This document shows, in pieces, positions 9,028 to 17,748 of a DNA stretch of 64,000 nucleotides. A program made the position numbers and the translations under genes. The notes under the pieces were generated by a model that worked only from the letters and a program-made list of their open reading frames with translations, had not been told where the DNA came from and searched no databases. The stretch's first letter is position 1, and every line of letters starts with the position of its first letter. The stretch is from Gaiellasilicea sp963749515 (lineage in GTDB: Bacteria > Actinomycetota > Thermoleophilia > Gaiellales > Gaiellaceae), in NCBI GenBank assembly GCA_963749515.1, contig CAVVMR010000014.1:180915-244914 (forward strand). The letters run 5' to 3'.

Positions 9028-9848
9028 GGAATCCGTTTGCGGCGGCACTCGCAGTCGCGACCGCGCTCGCCCTCTCCTTTCTCATCCTCCCGATCGTCGC
9101 GATCTTCCTCCAGATCCCGCCGGGCCGGCTGATCGAGGGAATGACCGCGCCGGCCGCCGTCGACGCGCTCGTCGTGACGCTGAAGACGACGCTGGTCGCG
9201 AACGCCCTGATCCTGCTGATCGGCACGCCCGCGGCGTATCTCATCGCGACCCGTCCTTTCCGGGGCCGTGCGCTTCTCGTCACTGCAGTCGAGCTTCCCC
9301 TTGTGCTGCCGCCGGCCGTCGCGGGAATCGGCCTCCTGGCCGCGTTCGGGCGGATCGGCATCCTGGGCGGGACGCTCGGCTTCTTCGGGCTCGAGATCGC
9401 GTTCACCCAGGTCGCCGTCGTTCTTGCGGTGATGTTCGTCGCGAGCCCGTTCTACCTCCGCGCCGCCATCTCGGCCTTCGAGGCAGTCGACCCCGCGCTG
9501 ACCGGCGCTGCGCGGACGCTCGGCGCCGGTCCGGGTCGCACGTTCTTCCGGATCGCGCTGCCGCTCGCGGCCGGGGGTCTCGGCGGCGGCTGGGCGCTCG
9601 CATTCGCCCGCGGGATCGGCGAGTTCGGCGCGACGATCATGTTCGCCGGCTCGCTCCAGGGCGTGACGCAGACGCTCTCGCTCGCCGTCTACGAGCAGTT
9701 CGACGTCGACTTCGACGTCGCGCTCGCGATCGGCGCCGAGCTCGTCGTCGTCAGCGCAGCCATCCTCCTCGCCGTCAAGCTCGTGCCCTCATGGACAAAC
9801 TCAACCTCCAGGTCGACCACCCTCTCCGCTCCTTCCGCCTCTCGTTAG
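9024..9848 (+). CDS. modB: Molybdate ABC transporter permease
   Basis: 274 residues with about five membrane helices, starting with ALAVATALALSFLILPIVAIFL. The EAA-type loop that docks on the ATPase is AARTLGAGPGRTFFRIALP...ARGIGEFG. It forms the membrane channel for molybdate. The GTG start overlaps the modA stop (GTGA). The last 58 bases overlap the start of modC, and the Ser/Thr-rich tail encoded there looks like a by-product of the overlap. Confidence 0.92.
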   Translation: MRNPFAAALAVATALALSFLILPIVAIFLQIPPGRLIEGMTAPAAVDALVVTLKTTLVANALILLIGTPAAYLIATRPFRGRALLVTAVELPLVLPPAVAGIGLLAAFGRIGILGGTLGFFGLEIAFTQVAVVLAVMFVASPFYLRAAISAFEAVDPALTGAARTLGAGPGRTFFRIALPLAAGGLGGGWALAFARGIGEFGATIMFAGSLQGVTQTLSLAVYEQFDVDFDVALAIGAELVVVSAAILLAVKLVPSWTNSTSRSTTLSAPSASR

Positions 9849-10819
9849 ACATCGAGCTCGGGCGGGAGACGCTCGCGCTCGTCGGACCGTCGGGAGCAGG
9901 GAAGTCGAGCGTGCTGCGCTCGATCGCCGGGCTGCTTCGGCCGGAGCGGGGGCGCGTCGCTCTCGGAGCACAGGTCTGGCTCGACACCGACGCCGGGATC
10001 GACCTGCCGCCAGAGGGCCGCTCGGTGGGGCTCGTCTTCCAGGAGTACGCGCTCTTCCCGCACCTCGACGTCCGTCGCAATGTGGGCTTCGGCGGCCGGG
10101 AGCGCGTCGACGAGCTGCTCGAGCGTTTCCGAATCTCGCATCTGGCGAGCGCCCGCCCCGGCGCCCTGTCCGGCGGCGAGCGTCAACGGGTTGCGCTGGC
10201 GCGTGCGCTTGCGCGCGATCCCGCGGTCCTCCTGCTCGACGAGCCGCTCTCGGCGCTCGACACGCACACCCGCGCCGTCGTTCGGAGCGAGCTCACCGAG
10301 CTGCTCGCCGAGCTGCAGCTGCCGACGCTGCTCGTCACGCACGACTTCGAGGATGCGGCGGCGCTCGCCGATCGCGTCGGCGTGATCGTCGACGGCCGGG
10401 TCCTCCAGCTCGGGCGCGCTGCCGAGCTGCTCGCCGCACCTGCGGACGGATTCGTCGCGAGCTTCACGGGTGCCAACCTCCTCCACGGAACCGCACGGCC
10501 GGGTGCGGGAGGCCTGACCGAGGTCGTCCTCGACGCGGGCGGGTCAGCGTTCACGACCGACGCGGGCGAGGGAAGGGTCGGCCTGGCCGTCTACCCCTGG
10601 GAGATCTCGTTGGCGCACTCCATTCCGGCTGACTCCGCCGTGAACCACGTCCAGGGCAACGTTCGCTCGCTCGTCGCGCTCGGGAACCGCGTCCGCGTGC
10701 GGGTCGGTCCCCTGACGGCGGAGGTCACGACAGCATCTGCCGACCGGCTCGCGCTTGCGGAAGGCGATCCGGTCGTCGCGTCGTTCAAGGCGACCGCCAC
10801 CCGGCTCGTTTCCCTCTAG
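9791..10819 (+). CDS. modC: Molybdate ABC transporter ATP-binding protein
   Basis: 342 residues. The ATPase domain has Walker A GPSGAGKSS, Q-loop FQEYALFPHL, signature LSGGERQRV, Walker B LLLDEPLSALD and switch His in THDF. Residues about 235-342 are a C-terminal TOBE-type domain (VQGNVRSLVALGNRVRVRVG), as usual for ModC. It powers ModB. The ATG lies inside modB in another frame, and the gene ends seven bases before the convergent GGDEF/HD-GYP gene. Confidence 0.93.
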   Translation: MDKLNLQVDHPLRSFRLSLDIELGRETLALVGPSGAGKSSVLRSIAGLLRPERGRVALGAQVWLDTDAGIDLPPEGRSVGLVFQEYALFPHLDVRRNVGFGGRERVDELLERFRISHLASARPGALSGGERQRVALARALARDPAVLLLDEPLSALDTHTRAVVRSELTELLAELQLPTLLVTHDFEDAAALADRVGVIVDGRVLQLGRAAELLAAPADGFVASFTGANLLHGTARPGAGGLTEVVLDAGGSAFTTDAGEGRVGLAVYPWEISLAHSIPADSAVNHVQGNVRSLVALGNRVRVRVGPLTAEVTTASADRLALAEGDPVVASFKATATRLVSL

Positions 10820-10826
10820 ATCGGGC

Positions 10827-12635
10827 CTACGCCGGGACGGCTGCTGCGATCGGCCAGACGGCGCCGATGCCGAGCTCGTCTGCGAGCGCGGTCACGATCT
10901 CAGGATCGAACTGGGTGCCCGAGCAGCGTGCGAGCTCGGCGATCGCCTCGTCGTCGGTGAGCCGGCCGCGGTACACGCGGTCGGACGTCATCGCGTCGTA
11001 GGCGTCGGCGACGAAGATGATCCTCGCGCCGAGCGGGATGTCGTCGCCGCTGACTCCGTCCGGATAGCCGGAGCCGTCCCAGCGCTCGTGGTGGTGGAGC
11101 ACCCAGTCGGCGACCGGATCGACGCCGAGGCTCTCGAGCATGCGGAACCCGATCTGCGGATGCCGCTCGAGCACGAGCCGCTCCGTCTCCGAGAGCGGGC
11201 CGGGCTTGCGCAGGATCTCTTCCGGGATCGCCAGCTTGCCGAGGTCGTGCAGGCTGCCGGCGAGGCGTGTGAGCTCGACCTGCTCGCGGTCGACTCCGAG
11301 TCTGGTCGCGATCCGCGCGGCCAGGTCGGCGACCCGCTCCGAGTGAGAGCCGGTGTAGGCGTCGCGGGCGTCGACCGCCTTGGCGAGGCTCGCGGCGGCG
11401 CGGAAGCGCGCGGCGCGGTCGGGCCCGGCGGCGAGTCGCTTCAGCTCGGCGATCTCAACCACGTCGGGGCGGTAGACGCGAACCTGGTTCTTGCCGTATT
11501 CCTTTGCCCAGTAGAGGGCGCTGTCCGACCGGCGCACGAGCTCGTCGCGACCCAGCTCGTCCTCGGGCACGGTCGCGATTCCGGCGCTCACCGTCACGAG
11601 GCCGGCTGGCTCGAGTTCGATCAGGGCGATGCGCTCGACGATGGCTTCGGCTGCGATGCGCGCGCCTTCCTCGTCGCGGCCCGGGAGCAGGATCGCGAAC
11701 TCGTCGCCGCCGAGCCGGAATGCCTCGCCGCCTTGCCGGAGGTTCGTCGCCAGCTGGGCGAGCACCTTGTCTCCGCCCGGGTGTCCGAAGCGGTCGTTGA
11801 TCCGCTTGAAGTCGTCGATGTCCACGAGGCACAGGCTGAGCGGATAGCCCTGCGCGCGGGAGTCTGCGATCTCGCGCTCCAGCCGGTCGTGGAAGTGGCG
11901 GTGGTTCCCGAGCCCGGTGAGCGGGTCGGTGAGCGCGAGCCGCATCGCTCGCAGCTCGCGGAACGTCGAGCGCTGATAGAGCGCAATCGCGAGCAGCGGT
12001 CCGACGAGCGCCGCCGACAGGAACGGCGAGCGCTGCCAGAGCACGACGAGCATCAGCGCTGCGGACGACATCAGCGCAAACGGCAGCGCGGTGATCTCGA
12101 CGCTCGTCCGTGCGACGTCGAGGAACGGCTTGCGCGCGCTGACTCCTACGACGAGGCTGATCAGCAGGAGGTTGACGCCGAAGTGCGTGAGCGCGGCGGC
12201 GACGACCTGAGCGAGGACGAGCACCGCTTCGTCCCCGCGGAGCGGCGCGATGGCGAGACCGGCCGCGACCGCCGCGACCGAGAGCACGGATGCGTTGTAG
12301 GCCACCCTGATCGGCGGCCGGTGCTCGAGCAGCTGCATGATCGGCGCGGCGAAGCCGACGATCACGCCGGCCTGCCAGCCGTAGAGCACGATGCTCGCCG
12401 TGCAGAAGACGAAGCCGAGCGAGACGCCGCCGGTATCGATCCCGTCGAGCGGGACCGGATAGCGCTCGGCCAGCGTGGAGGCTGCGAGCAAGCCGGCGAT
12501 CCCCGCGAGCGTCATCGCATCGCGGGGGGAGACGGCGAACGAGATCGCGGCCGCCGCGGCGACCGCGAGGCCCAGCAAACCCACCGGTAGAACGACCACC
12601 GCGAGCCGCGGGGGCATCTTGACCCCGATGCTCAC
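10827..12635 (-). CDS. Membrane GGDEF/HD-GYP cyclic-di-GMP protein
   Basis: 602 residues. Residues 10-220 hold about six to seven membrane helices. A diguanylate cyclase domain follows (DPLTGLGNHRHF at 237-248, RLGGDEF at 307-313), then an HD-GYP phosphodiesterase domain (HDLGK at 463-467, HHERWDGSGYP at 515-525). Synthesis and breakdown motifs are both intact. The inhibitory RxxD site before GGDEF reads RQGG, so product inhibition at that site is probably lost. The stimulus is unknown. The GTG start at 12635 has only a weak upstream box. Confidence 0.92.
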   Translation of the reverse strand: MSIGVKMPPRLAVVVLPVGLLGLAVAAAAAISFAVSPRDAMTLAGIAGLLAASTLAERYPVPLDGIDTGGVSLGFVFCTASIVLYGWQAGVIVGFAAPIMQLLEHRPPIRVAYNASVLSVAAVAAGLAIAPLRGDEAVLVLAQVVAAALTHFGVNLLLISLVVGVSARKPFLDVARTSVEITALPFALMSSAALMLVVLWQRSPFLSAALVGPLLAIALYQRSTFRELRAMRLALTDPLTGLGNHRHFHDRLEREIADSRAQGYPLSLCLVDIDDFKRINDRFGHPGGDKVLAQLATNLRQGGEAFRLGGDEFAILLPGRDEEGARIAAEAIVERIALIELEPAGLVTVSAGIATVPEDELGRDELVRRSDSALYWAKEYGKNQVRVYRPDVVEIAELKRLAAGPDRAARFRAAASLAKAVDARDAYTGSHSERVADLAARIATRLGVDREQVELTRLAGSLHDLGKLAIPEEILRKPGPLSETERLVLERHPQIGFRMLESLGVDPVADWVLHHHERWDGSGYPDGVSGDDIPLGARIIFVADAYDAMTSDRVYRGRLTDDEAIAELARCSGTQFDPEIVTALADELGIGAVWPIAAAVPA

Positions 12636-12645
12636 AGAGCGGGTC

Positions 12646-12753
12646 CTACCAGCCCCAGGTGAAAAGTTCCCAACCCCAGTTTCCCAGAGCGACCGAAAGA
12701 CTCACGATGGTGACGACCACAGCCGCAAGTCGAGCGTTCTTCCACTGCAACAT
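12646..12753 (-). CDS. 35-residue Trp-rich single-pass membrane miniprotein
   Basis: The ATG at 12753 is preceded by GGAGGG at good spacing. Translation begins MLQWKNARLAAVVV and ends FTWGW before TAG. A basic N-terminus, one hydrophobic helix (residues 9-23) and five Trp in all suggest an inner-membrane miniprotein. It sits in the gap upstream of the c-di-GMP gene, on the same strand. Function is unknown; support is the ribosome-binding site and protein-like composition. Confidence 0.6.
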   Translation of the reverse strand: MLQWKNARLAAVVVTIVSLSVALGNWGWELFTWGW

Positions 12754-12892
12754 GTCTTCTCCCTCCTACACCGCAAAACATGGACGCCTGAACAGACTGG
12801 GGATTCTGAACCTCCCGCAAACTGAGGTAATCCCTCGAAAAGGTGATTTCACGTGATCCGAGTTACAAGTCGGCTCCGTGTACCCTCGCCGC

Positions 12893-13039
12893 GTGCCGAT
12901 CGCGATCGAGCCCGAGCCGCCCGAGCAGGAGCGCGAGGCGATCGTCGCCGCCCTCGCTGCGGGCGAGGAAGAGGGCCTCGGCGGCTGGTCGCAGGCCGCA
13001 CTCGCCGAGGGAGTCGAGGACGCCGAGCTCGACCCGTAA
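12893..13039 (+). CDS. Small acidic protein resembling acyl-CoA carboxylase epsilon subunits
   Basis: 48 residues from GTG 12893, beginning MPIAIEPEPPEQEREAIVAA. The pattern of a short beta-like start, P-x-x-E-x-E-A-I-x-A-A-L and a Trp in GGWSQAAL resembles the small epsilon subunits of actinobacterial acyl-CoA carboxylases, which stabilise the alpha-beta complex. The alpha subunit lies 0.8 kb downstream. TACCCT at 12880-12885 could be a -10 box for a leaderless message. The match is by pattern only. Confidence 0.45.
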   Translation: MPIAIEPEPPEQEREAIVAALAAGEEEGLGGWSQAALAEGVEDAELDP

Positions 13040-13072
13040 CCGCGAGGCGGCCCCGGCCGTTCAAGGAGCACT

Positions 13073-13243
13073 ATGTGCTGCCGCTGTGGAGACCATCCAG
13101 CTCGCTCCGCCGAAGAGCCCTTCTGCCCGATCTGCGTGATCTCGATCAAGGTCGAGGTCGCCCGGGGACTCACCCAGCTCGCCGGTTATCTCGCTGCCTG
13201 GGCTGCGTTCGGCGAGTGGTGCGACTCGCGTCAGCCGGCTTAA
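13073..13243 (+). CDS. 56-residue Cys-rich small protein
   Basis: The ATG at 13073 has AAGGAG at good spacing. The N-terminus MCCRCGDH and CPIC at residues 22-25 could form a four-Cys zinc site. The rest is a short amphipathic helix (VARGLTQLAGYLAAW). It follows the 48-residue ORF by 33 bases on the same strand and converges on pgsA. Function is unknown. Confidence 0.55.
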   Translation: MCCRCGDHPARSAEEPFCPICVISIKVEVARGLTQLAGYLAAWAAFGEWCDSRQPA

Positions 13244-13780
13244 GCCGCGGATCCGCGCAGAAGCCGGGGCGCCGTGCGGGCGTAGTCCAGCCCTGACACC
13301 CACGTCAGCACGAGCGCGACGAGCAACGCCCACCAGCCGACGCTGTCGTCCCACGCGCCCGCTGCCGCGAAGCCGCCGAGTGCCGCGGCCGTCGCCTGCG
13401 CCCAGGTCTTCAGCTTCCCGAGATCGCGTGCGGCGATCACCACGCCTCGCTCGATCGCAGCGAGCCGCAGGCCGGAGATCAGGAGCTCGCGCGCCACGAT
13501 CGCGGCGACCATCCAGGCGGGCCAGATTCCGTCCTCGATCAGCATCACGAGCACGGCGAGAACGAGCACCTTGTCCGCGATCGGATCGAGCAGGGAGCCG
13601 AGCTGCGACGTCACGCCGCGGCTGCGCGCGATCCGGCCGTCGAGCCAGTCGGTGGCCATCGCGATGCAGAAGACGCCCGTCGCCCAGTACTCGTTGTGCG
13701 GGAAGCTCCCACGCGAAGAGGAGCACGACGATCGGCACGGAGGCCGCGCGTGCGACGGTCAGCTGATCCGGAAGCGTCAA
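13240..13780 (-). pseudogene. pgsA: CDP-diacylglycerol-glycerol-3-phosphate 3-phosphatidyltransferase, single-base frameshift
   Basis: The family enzyme makes phosphatidylglycerol phosphate at the inner membrane. The first 26 codons from TTG 13780 read LTLPDQLTVARAASVPIVV, the usual start. The rest lies one frame away: NEYWATGVFCIAMATDWLDG, then the CDP-alcohol phosphotransferase motif DWLDGRIARSRG...GSLLDPIADK, and four helices. Removing one G from the GGG run near 13709 restores a single 179-residue frame of normal length. Without repair, the first in-frame start is internal (13659). The box TATTCT (13795-13790) sits nine bases before TTG. It is either a genuine mutation or a sequence error; the gene is usually essential, which favours error. 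Confidence 0.82.
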
Positions 13781-13803
13781 CGCTTGGGGAGAATACGTCC
13801 AGC

Positions 13804-15564
13804 ATGGCTCCCTTCTCGAAAGTGCTCGTCGCGAACAGAGGCGAGATCGCGATTCGGATCTTCCGCACCCTGCGTGAGCTCGGGGTTGTCCCGGTTGCCG
13901 TCTACTCCGAGGCGGACCGTGATGCACTGCACGTCCGCGCCGCGGACGAGGCGTATCTGATCGGCCCCGGCCCGGCGGCCGAGAGCTATCTCGTCGGCGA
14001 GCGGATTCTCGACGCCGCCCGGCAGGCAGGCGCCGAGGCGATCCACCCGGGCTACGGGTTTCTGGCCGAGAACGCTGCCTTCGCCAGCTCGGTCGAGGCT
14101 TCGGGCCTGACCTGGATCGGGCCACCCAGCGAGGCAATCGAGCTGATGGGATCGAAGACCCGGGCGAGGACGGCGATGCGCGAGGCCGGCGTCCCGATCA
14201 TCCCGGGCGCGACGGACCCGGTCGAGACGGTGGAGGAGGTCCTGCGCCTCGGCGAGGAGGTCGGCTATCCGCTGATTGTCAAGGCCGCGGCGGGGGGCGG
14301 TGGCAAGGGGATGAAGCTGGTGGCCACCCCGGACGAGGCCGAGCGCGCCTTCGAGTCGGCCCAGCGCGAGGGCGAGAAGTACTTCGCCGACAGTCGCGTC
14401 TACGTCGAGCGCTACCTCGAGGATCCGCGCCACGTCGAGGTGCAGGTGCTCGCCGACGCGCACGGGAACGTGATCCACCTCGGCGAGCGCGACTGCACGA
14501 TTCAGCGCCGCCATCAGAAGCTGATCGAGGAGACGCCGTCGCCCGCCGTCGACGAGGCGCTGCGCGAGCGGATCGGCCGGATCGCCGTCGATGCTGCGCG
14601 GGCGGCGGGCTATCGCTCCGCAGGGACGGTCGAAGGGCTCCTGACCACGGACGGCGAGTACTACTTCATGGAGATGAACACGCGGATCCAGGTCGAGCAC
14701 ACCGTCACCGAGGAGGTGACCGGGATCGACCTCGTACGGGAGCAGATCCTCGTCGCCGCCGGCGAGCCGCTCTCGATCCGGCAGGAGGACGTGCAGCTGC
14801 GCGGCCACTCGATCGAGTGCCGGATCAACGCCGAGGACGTCGCGAGCGGGTTCCTGCCCGCGCCCGGGCGCATCACGGCCTACCGCGAGCCGAGCGGCCC
14901 GGGGATCCGCGTCGACTCGGGCGTCGTCGCCGGCTCGGAGATCACGGGCCTCTACGACCCGATGATCGCCAAGCTGATCGTGCACGGCGTCGACCGCGAG
15001 CACGCTCGCATGCGGATGCTCCGTGCGCTCGACGAGTTCGAGATCGGCGGCCCGCCGACGCTGCTCGGCTTCCACAAGGCGCTGCTCTCGCACCCGTGCT
15101 TCGTCGCCGGCGAAACGTGTCACGGTGTCGTCGAGTCGGAGGAGATCGCCGTCCGGGCCGGCGAGCTGACGCGCGAGGTGCCTCAGGCCGCAGCGTCGGC
15201 CAACGGCCGCGTCCGACCGCGCGCGACGGCCGTCGAGGTCGGCGGGCGCCGCTACGACGTGACCGTGCTCGAGCCCGAGCCGCCCTGGGCCGATCTTGCA
15301 CGGCGTCGGCGCGAGCGCGCCGCCGGCGGTGTGGGCGGCGCCGGCAGCGAGGCGGTCGTCACGCCGATGCAGGGGACGGTGCTGAAGATCGAGGTGGCCG
15401 AGGGTGACGAGATCGAGGCCGGGAGGGTGGTCTGCGTCGTCGAGGCGATGAAGATGGAGAACGAGATCGTCGCCCACCGCTCCGGGAGGGTCTCCGGGCT
15501 CTCGGTCGCGGCCGGGGACGCCGTTGCGAGCGGGCAGGTGATCTGCCTCGTCCTGGGCGAGTAA
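13804..15564 (+). CDS. Acyl-CoA carboxylase alpha subunit (biotin carboxylase plus biotin carrier)
   Basis: 586 residues. Biotin carboxylase comes first: KVLVANRGEIAIRIFRTL at the start, ATP-grasp loop AAAGGGGKGMKL, catalytic segment EMNTRIQVEHTVTEE. A linker and a C-terminal biotinyl domain with EAMKMENE follow; the Lys of AMKM is biotinylated. It carboxylates biotin with ATP and bicarbonate, then passes CO2 to the beta subunit at 6069. ATG 13804 starts MAPFSKV. The divergent pgsA starts only 23 bases away, so their promoters must overlap. Confidence 0.95.
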   Translation: MAPFSKVLVANRGEIAIRIFRTLRELGVVPVAVYSEADRDALHVRAADEAYLIGPGPAAESYLVGERILDAARQAGAEAIHPGYGFLAENAAFASSVEASGLTWIGPPSEAIELMGSKTRARTAMREAGVPIIPGATDPVETVEEVLRLGEEVGYPLIVKAAAGGGGKGMKLVATPDEAERAFESAQREGEKYFADSRVYVERYLEDPRHVEVQVLADAHGNVIHLGERDCTIQRRHQKLIEETPSPAVDEALRERIGRIAVDAARAAGYRSAGTVEGLLTTDGEYYFMEMNTRIQVEHTVTEEVTGIDLVREQILVAAGEPLSIRQEDVQLRGHSIECRINAEDVASGFLPAPGRITAYREPSGPGIRVDSGVVAGSEITGLYDPMIAKLIVHGVDREHARMRMLRALDEFEIGGPPTLLGFHKALLSHPCFVAGETCHGVVESEEIAVRAGELTREVPQAAASANGRVRPRATAVEVGGRRYDVTVLEPEPPWADLARRRRERAAGGVGGAGSEAVVTPMQGTVLKIEVAEGDEIEAGRVVCVVEAMKMENEIVAHRSGRVSGLSVAAGDAVASGQVICLVLGE

Positions 15565-15640
15565 GCCGCTCTGCTCCGAGACGTCGGTCGCCCACGCGGA
15601 GCCGCTCGCGGCGACTGCGAGCCGCGTCGACACGTGGATC

Positions 15641-16435
15641 CTGATCGAGTACCGCGGGCTCTGGGCGCACGACGCCGTCGACGGCTCGACGCTGAGCGCG
15701 GAGGTGAAAGCTCATCTGCGCGCCGAGCGCACGCGGCTGCCGCACGCCCGGATCCTCTTCGTCCGGCGAGCCGAGCGTCGCGGCCGGGATGGTCTCCTTG
15801 CGTTCGTCGCCGGCACCGCGGAGAGCTCGGGCTCGATCCGCCGGCTCGAGCTGGAGCGGCACGACGACCTGCTCGGACTCGAGCTGGACGCTGTCGGCTC
15901 ACCGGTCGACCACCCGCTGTTCCTCGTCTGCACGCACGGCAAGCACGACCGCTGCTGCGCTAAGTACGGCCGGCCTCTCTACGACGCGGTCTGCGAGCAG
16001 GTCGAGGACGGCTGGGCGTGGCAGTCGACGCACATCGGCGGCGACCGCTTCGCCGGCAACCTCGTCGCGCTACCGGAGGGCGTCTACTACGGACGCGTCG
16101 AGACGTCGGAGGCGTGGCCGGTGCTCGAGGCTGCGCTGGAGGGTCGCATCCACCTGCCGCGCTACCGCGGGCGGTCGTGCCACGGCTTCGCCGCGCAGGC
16201 CGCGGAACGTCGTGTCCGGGAGGAGACCGGGCTCGTCGGCGTCTTCGACGTGAAGGTCGTCGCGATCGAGAGCGACGGCGACGCCTGGCAGGCGCAGGTC
16301 GAGGCCGGCGGGACGGCCTACGACGTCGAGGTGCACCGCGAGCGAGGTGAGGCGACCCATCTCACGTGCTCGACGGCGGAGCTCAAGCGGCCGGTGCACT
16401 ACGTCGCAGGAACCCCTCGCGCACGAGCCGCCTGA
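15641..16435 (+). CDS. Sucrase/ferredoxin-like (thioredoxin-fold 2Fe-2S) protein, start unresolved
   Basis: The conserved core CTHGKHDRCCAKYG and SHIGGDRFAGN-like QSTHIGGDRFAGNLV place it in the sucrase/ferredoxin-like family, thioredoxin-fold proteins that bind an iron-sulfur cluster. The first ATG/GTG/TTG in frame is GTG 15704, but family-like sequence extends upstream: CSETSVAHAEPLAATASR and DTWILIEYRGLWAHD from about 15572. No standard start exists between the in-frame stop at 15539 and 15704. The CTG at 15641 is used here only as a placeholder. An indel near the accA-type gene end or a non-standard start is likely. The substrate is unknown. Confidence 0.7.
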   Translation: MIEYRGLWAHDAVDGSTLSAEVKAHLRAERTRLPHARILFVRRAERRGRDGLLAFVAGTAESSGSIRRLELERHDDLLGLELDAVGSPVDHPLFLVCTHGKHDRCCAKYGRPLYDAVCEQVEDGWAWQSTHIGGDRFAGNLVALPEGVYYGRVETSEAWPVLEAALEGRIHLPRYRGRSCHGFAAQAAERRVREETGLVGVFDVKVVAIESDGDAWQAQVEAGGTAYDVEVHRERGEATHLTCSTAELKRPVHYVAGTPRARAA

Positions 16436-17579
16436 GCAGCACGAGCCTGCCGGCGTCGTCCAGCGGGCCGGGCAGCTCGGAGCCGCGGAACGCCCCGTCC
16501 GTCGTGACGAGGAACTCCAACTCGGCCGCGAGCCGCTCGGGGAAGCGAAGCTCGCGTCCCTCGAAGAGGAGCGTCGTGCCGCGCAGGTCGGCGATCACGG
16601 TGTCGCGCCGCTCGAGCTCGGTGTCGAGGTCGAGCGAGCCCAGCGCTCGCAGCTCGGAGAGCTGTCCGTCGAGGATCGGCCTTCGGCTGCGCACGAAGCG
16701 GATGCGCGCTCGCTCCCGGGCCTCGTCCGCGTCGAGCAGGGGCAGGTCCGGCGGCTCGTCGGCGTCGATCGTGCGCCGGTAGGCGACGTCGTGCTCCTGG
16801 GCGTCGAGCTCGGCGCGGGCCTCGTCGATCCAGCGGCGCACATTGACGCCGACCGTGATGTGGAGAGAGTCGGAGTCCGACGTGAGCGCCTGGTGGAGCC
16901 AGCCGCGCGGCAGGTACATCGAGTCGCCCGCGCGCAGGTTCACGTCGAGCACCGGGTCGCCCGGTGCGCCGAGTGAGGACTTGTACCGCTGGTTCTTCAG
17001 CGGCAGCTCGAGCACGGGCTCGTAGACCAGCCAGCGCTTCTCGCCGGCCACCTGGAGCGAGATCACCTCGTGCGTGTCGTGGTGGACGGGCAGGCCCTGT
17101 GACCCGCGCGGCGTGTAGTAGGCGTTCGCCTGCACCGGGTGGCCGAGGTACGCCTCGAGGTGCCGGCAATAGCGGGCGAGCGGCAGCCAGAGGTGATGAA
17201 GCCCCTGGAGCACGATCGTGGCGCCGGCTTCGAACTCCGCGAGCACGCGCGGGACGTCCGCGACCCCGGTGAACGCGGCCGGCCGCCACGAGAGATCGGT
17301 CGTGTAGCCCGACACCGTCGCACCCGCCTTCACGAGCCGGAAGCCCGGAGTCCGGATCCCCGTCTCGGTGATCAGCCGTTCGACGTCCCGCGCGGAGAGG
17401 AGATCGTCGAAACGACCTTCCTCCTCGCGCGGGACGACAAGCGGCTTCTGCTCCCAGTGCTCCGCGAGGAAGCGCTCGGTCTCGACCGGCGCAACCGCAC
17501 GTGCCAGAGCGGAAGGGCTAGGCGTCGTCCGAGTCGGTGTCGTCCCCGTCCGAGTCGCTCGAGTCACTGTCATCCGCAT
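16383..17579 (-). CDS. JmjC/cupin-type ribosomal-oxygenase-like protein
   Basis: Up to 398 residues. The N-terminal region FLAEHWEQKPLVVPR and the iron-binding motif VHHDTHEVISLQVAGEKRW match JmjC-type 2-oxoglutarate oxygenases related to YcfD/RoxA, which hydroxylate ribosomal proteins. A downstream DSMYLPRGWLHQA carries the second His. A winged-helix-like C-terminal region ends the protein, as in YcfD. The possible starts (17579, 17573, 17567) all lie inside the upstream acidic ORF, so the first 20 residues (Thr/Arg-rich) come from an out-of-frame overlap. The 3' end overlaps the sucrase/ferredoxin-like gene by 53 bases. The substrate is unproven. Confidence 0.8.
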   Translation of the reverse strand: MRMTVTRATRTGTTPTRTTPSPSALARAVAPVETERFLAEHWEQKPLVVPREEEGRFDDLLSARDVERLITETGIRTPGFRLVKAGATVSGYTTDLSWRPAAFTGVADVPRVLAEFEAGATIVLQGLHHLWLPLARYCRHLEAYLGHPVQANAYYTPRGSQGLPVHHDTHEVISLQVAGEKRWLVYEPVLELPLKNQRYKSSLGAPGDPVLDVNLRAGDSMYLPRGWLHQALTSDSDSLHITVGVNVRRWIDEARAELDAQEHDVAYRRTIDADEPPDLPLLDADEARERARIRFVRSRRPILDGQLSELRALGSLDLDTELERRDTVIADLRGTTLLFEGRELRFPERLAAELEFLVTTDGAFRGSELPGPLDDAGRLVLLRRLVREGFLRRSAPAA

Positions 17580-17694
17580 CGCCGTCGGTCGTGTCGGTGT
17601 CGTCGCCGTCGGCGTCGTCCCCGACAGTTGCGACCGGGTCGTTCGCGGTCGACTCGACCTCGTCGTCGTTCAGGGTTGTGCTCTCGTCGTCCAT
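17518..17694 (-). CDS. 58-residue highly acidic small protein
   Basis: ATG 17694 is preceded by AAGGAGGA three bases away. The product begins MDDESTTLNDDEVES and continues as Asp/Ser/Thr/Gly repeats with almost no hydrophobic residues, so it should be disordered and strongly negative. It is upstream of the JmjC gene and overlaps its start out of frame, suggesting translational coupling. Function is unknown; low complexity leaves some doubt. Confidence 0.55.
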   Translation of the reverse strand: MDDESTTLNDDEVESTANDPVATVGDDADGDDTDTTDGDADDSDSSDSDGDDTDSDDA

Positions 17695-17748
17695 TGCTCC
17701 TCCTTGGCGGCGGGCCTTCGGACCGCGCAGGTTACAGCGTCTCCCGCA

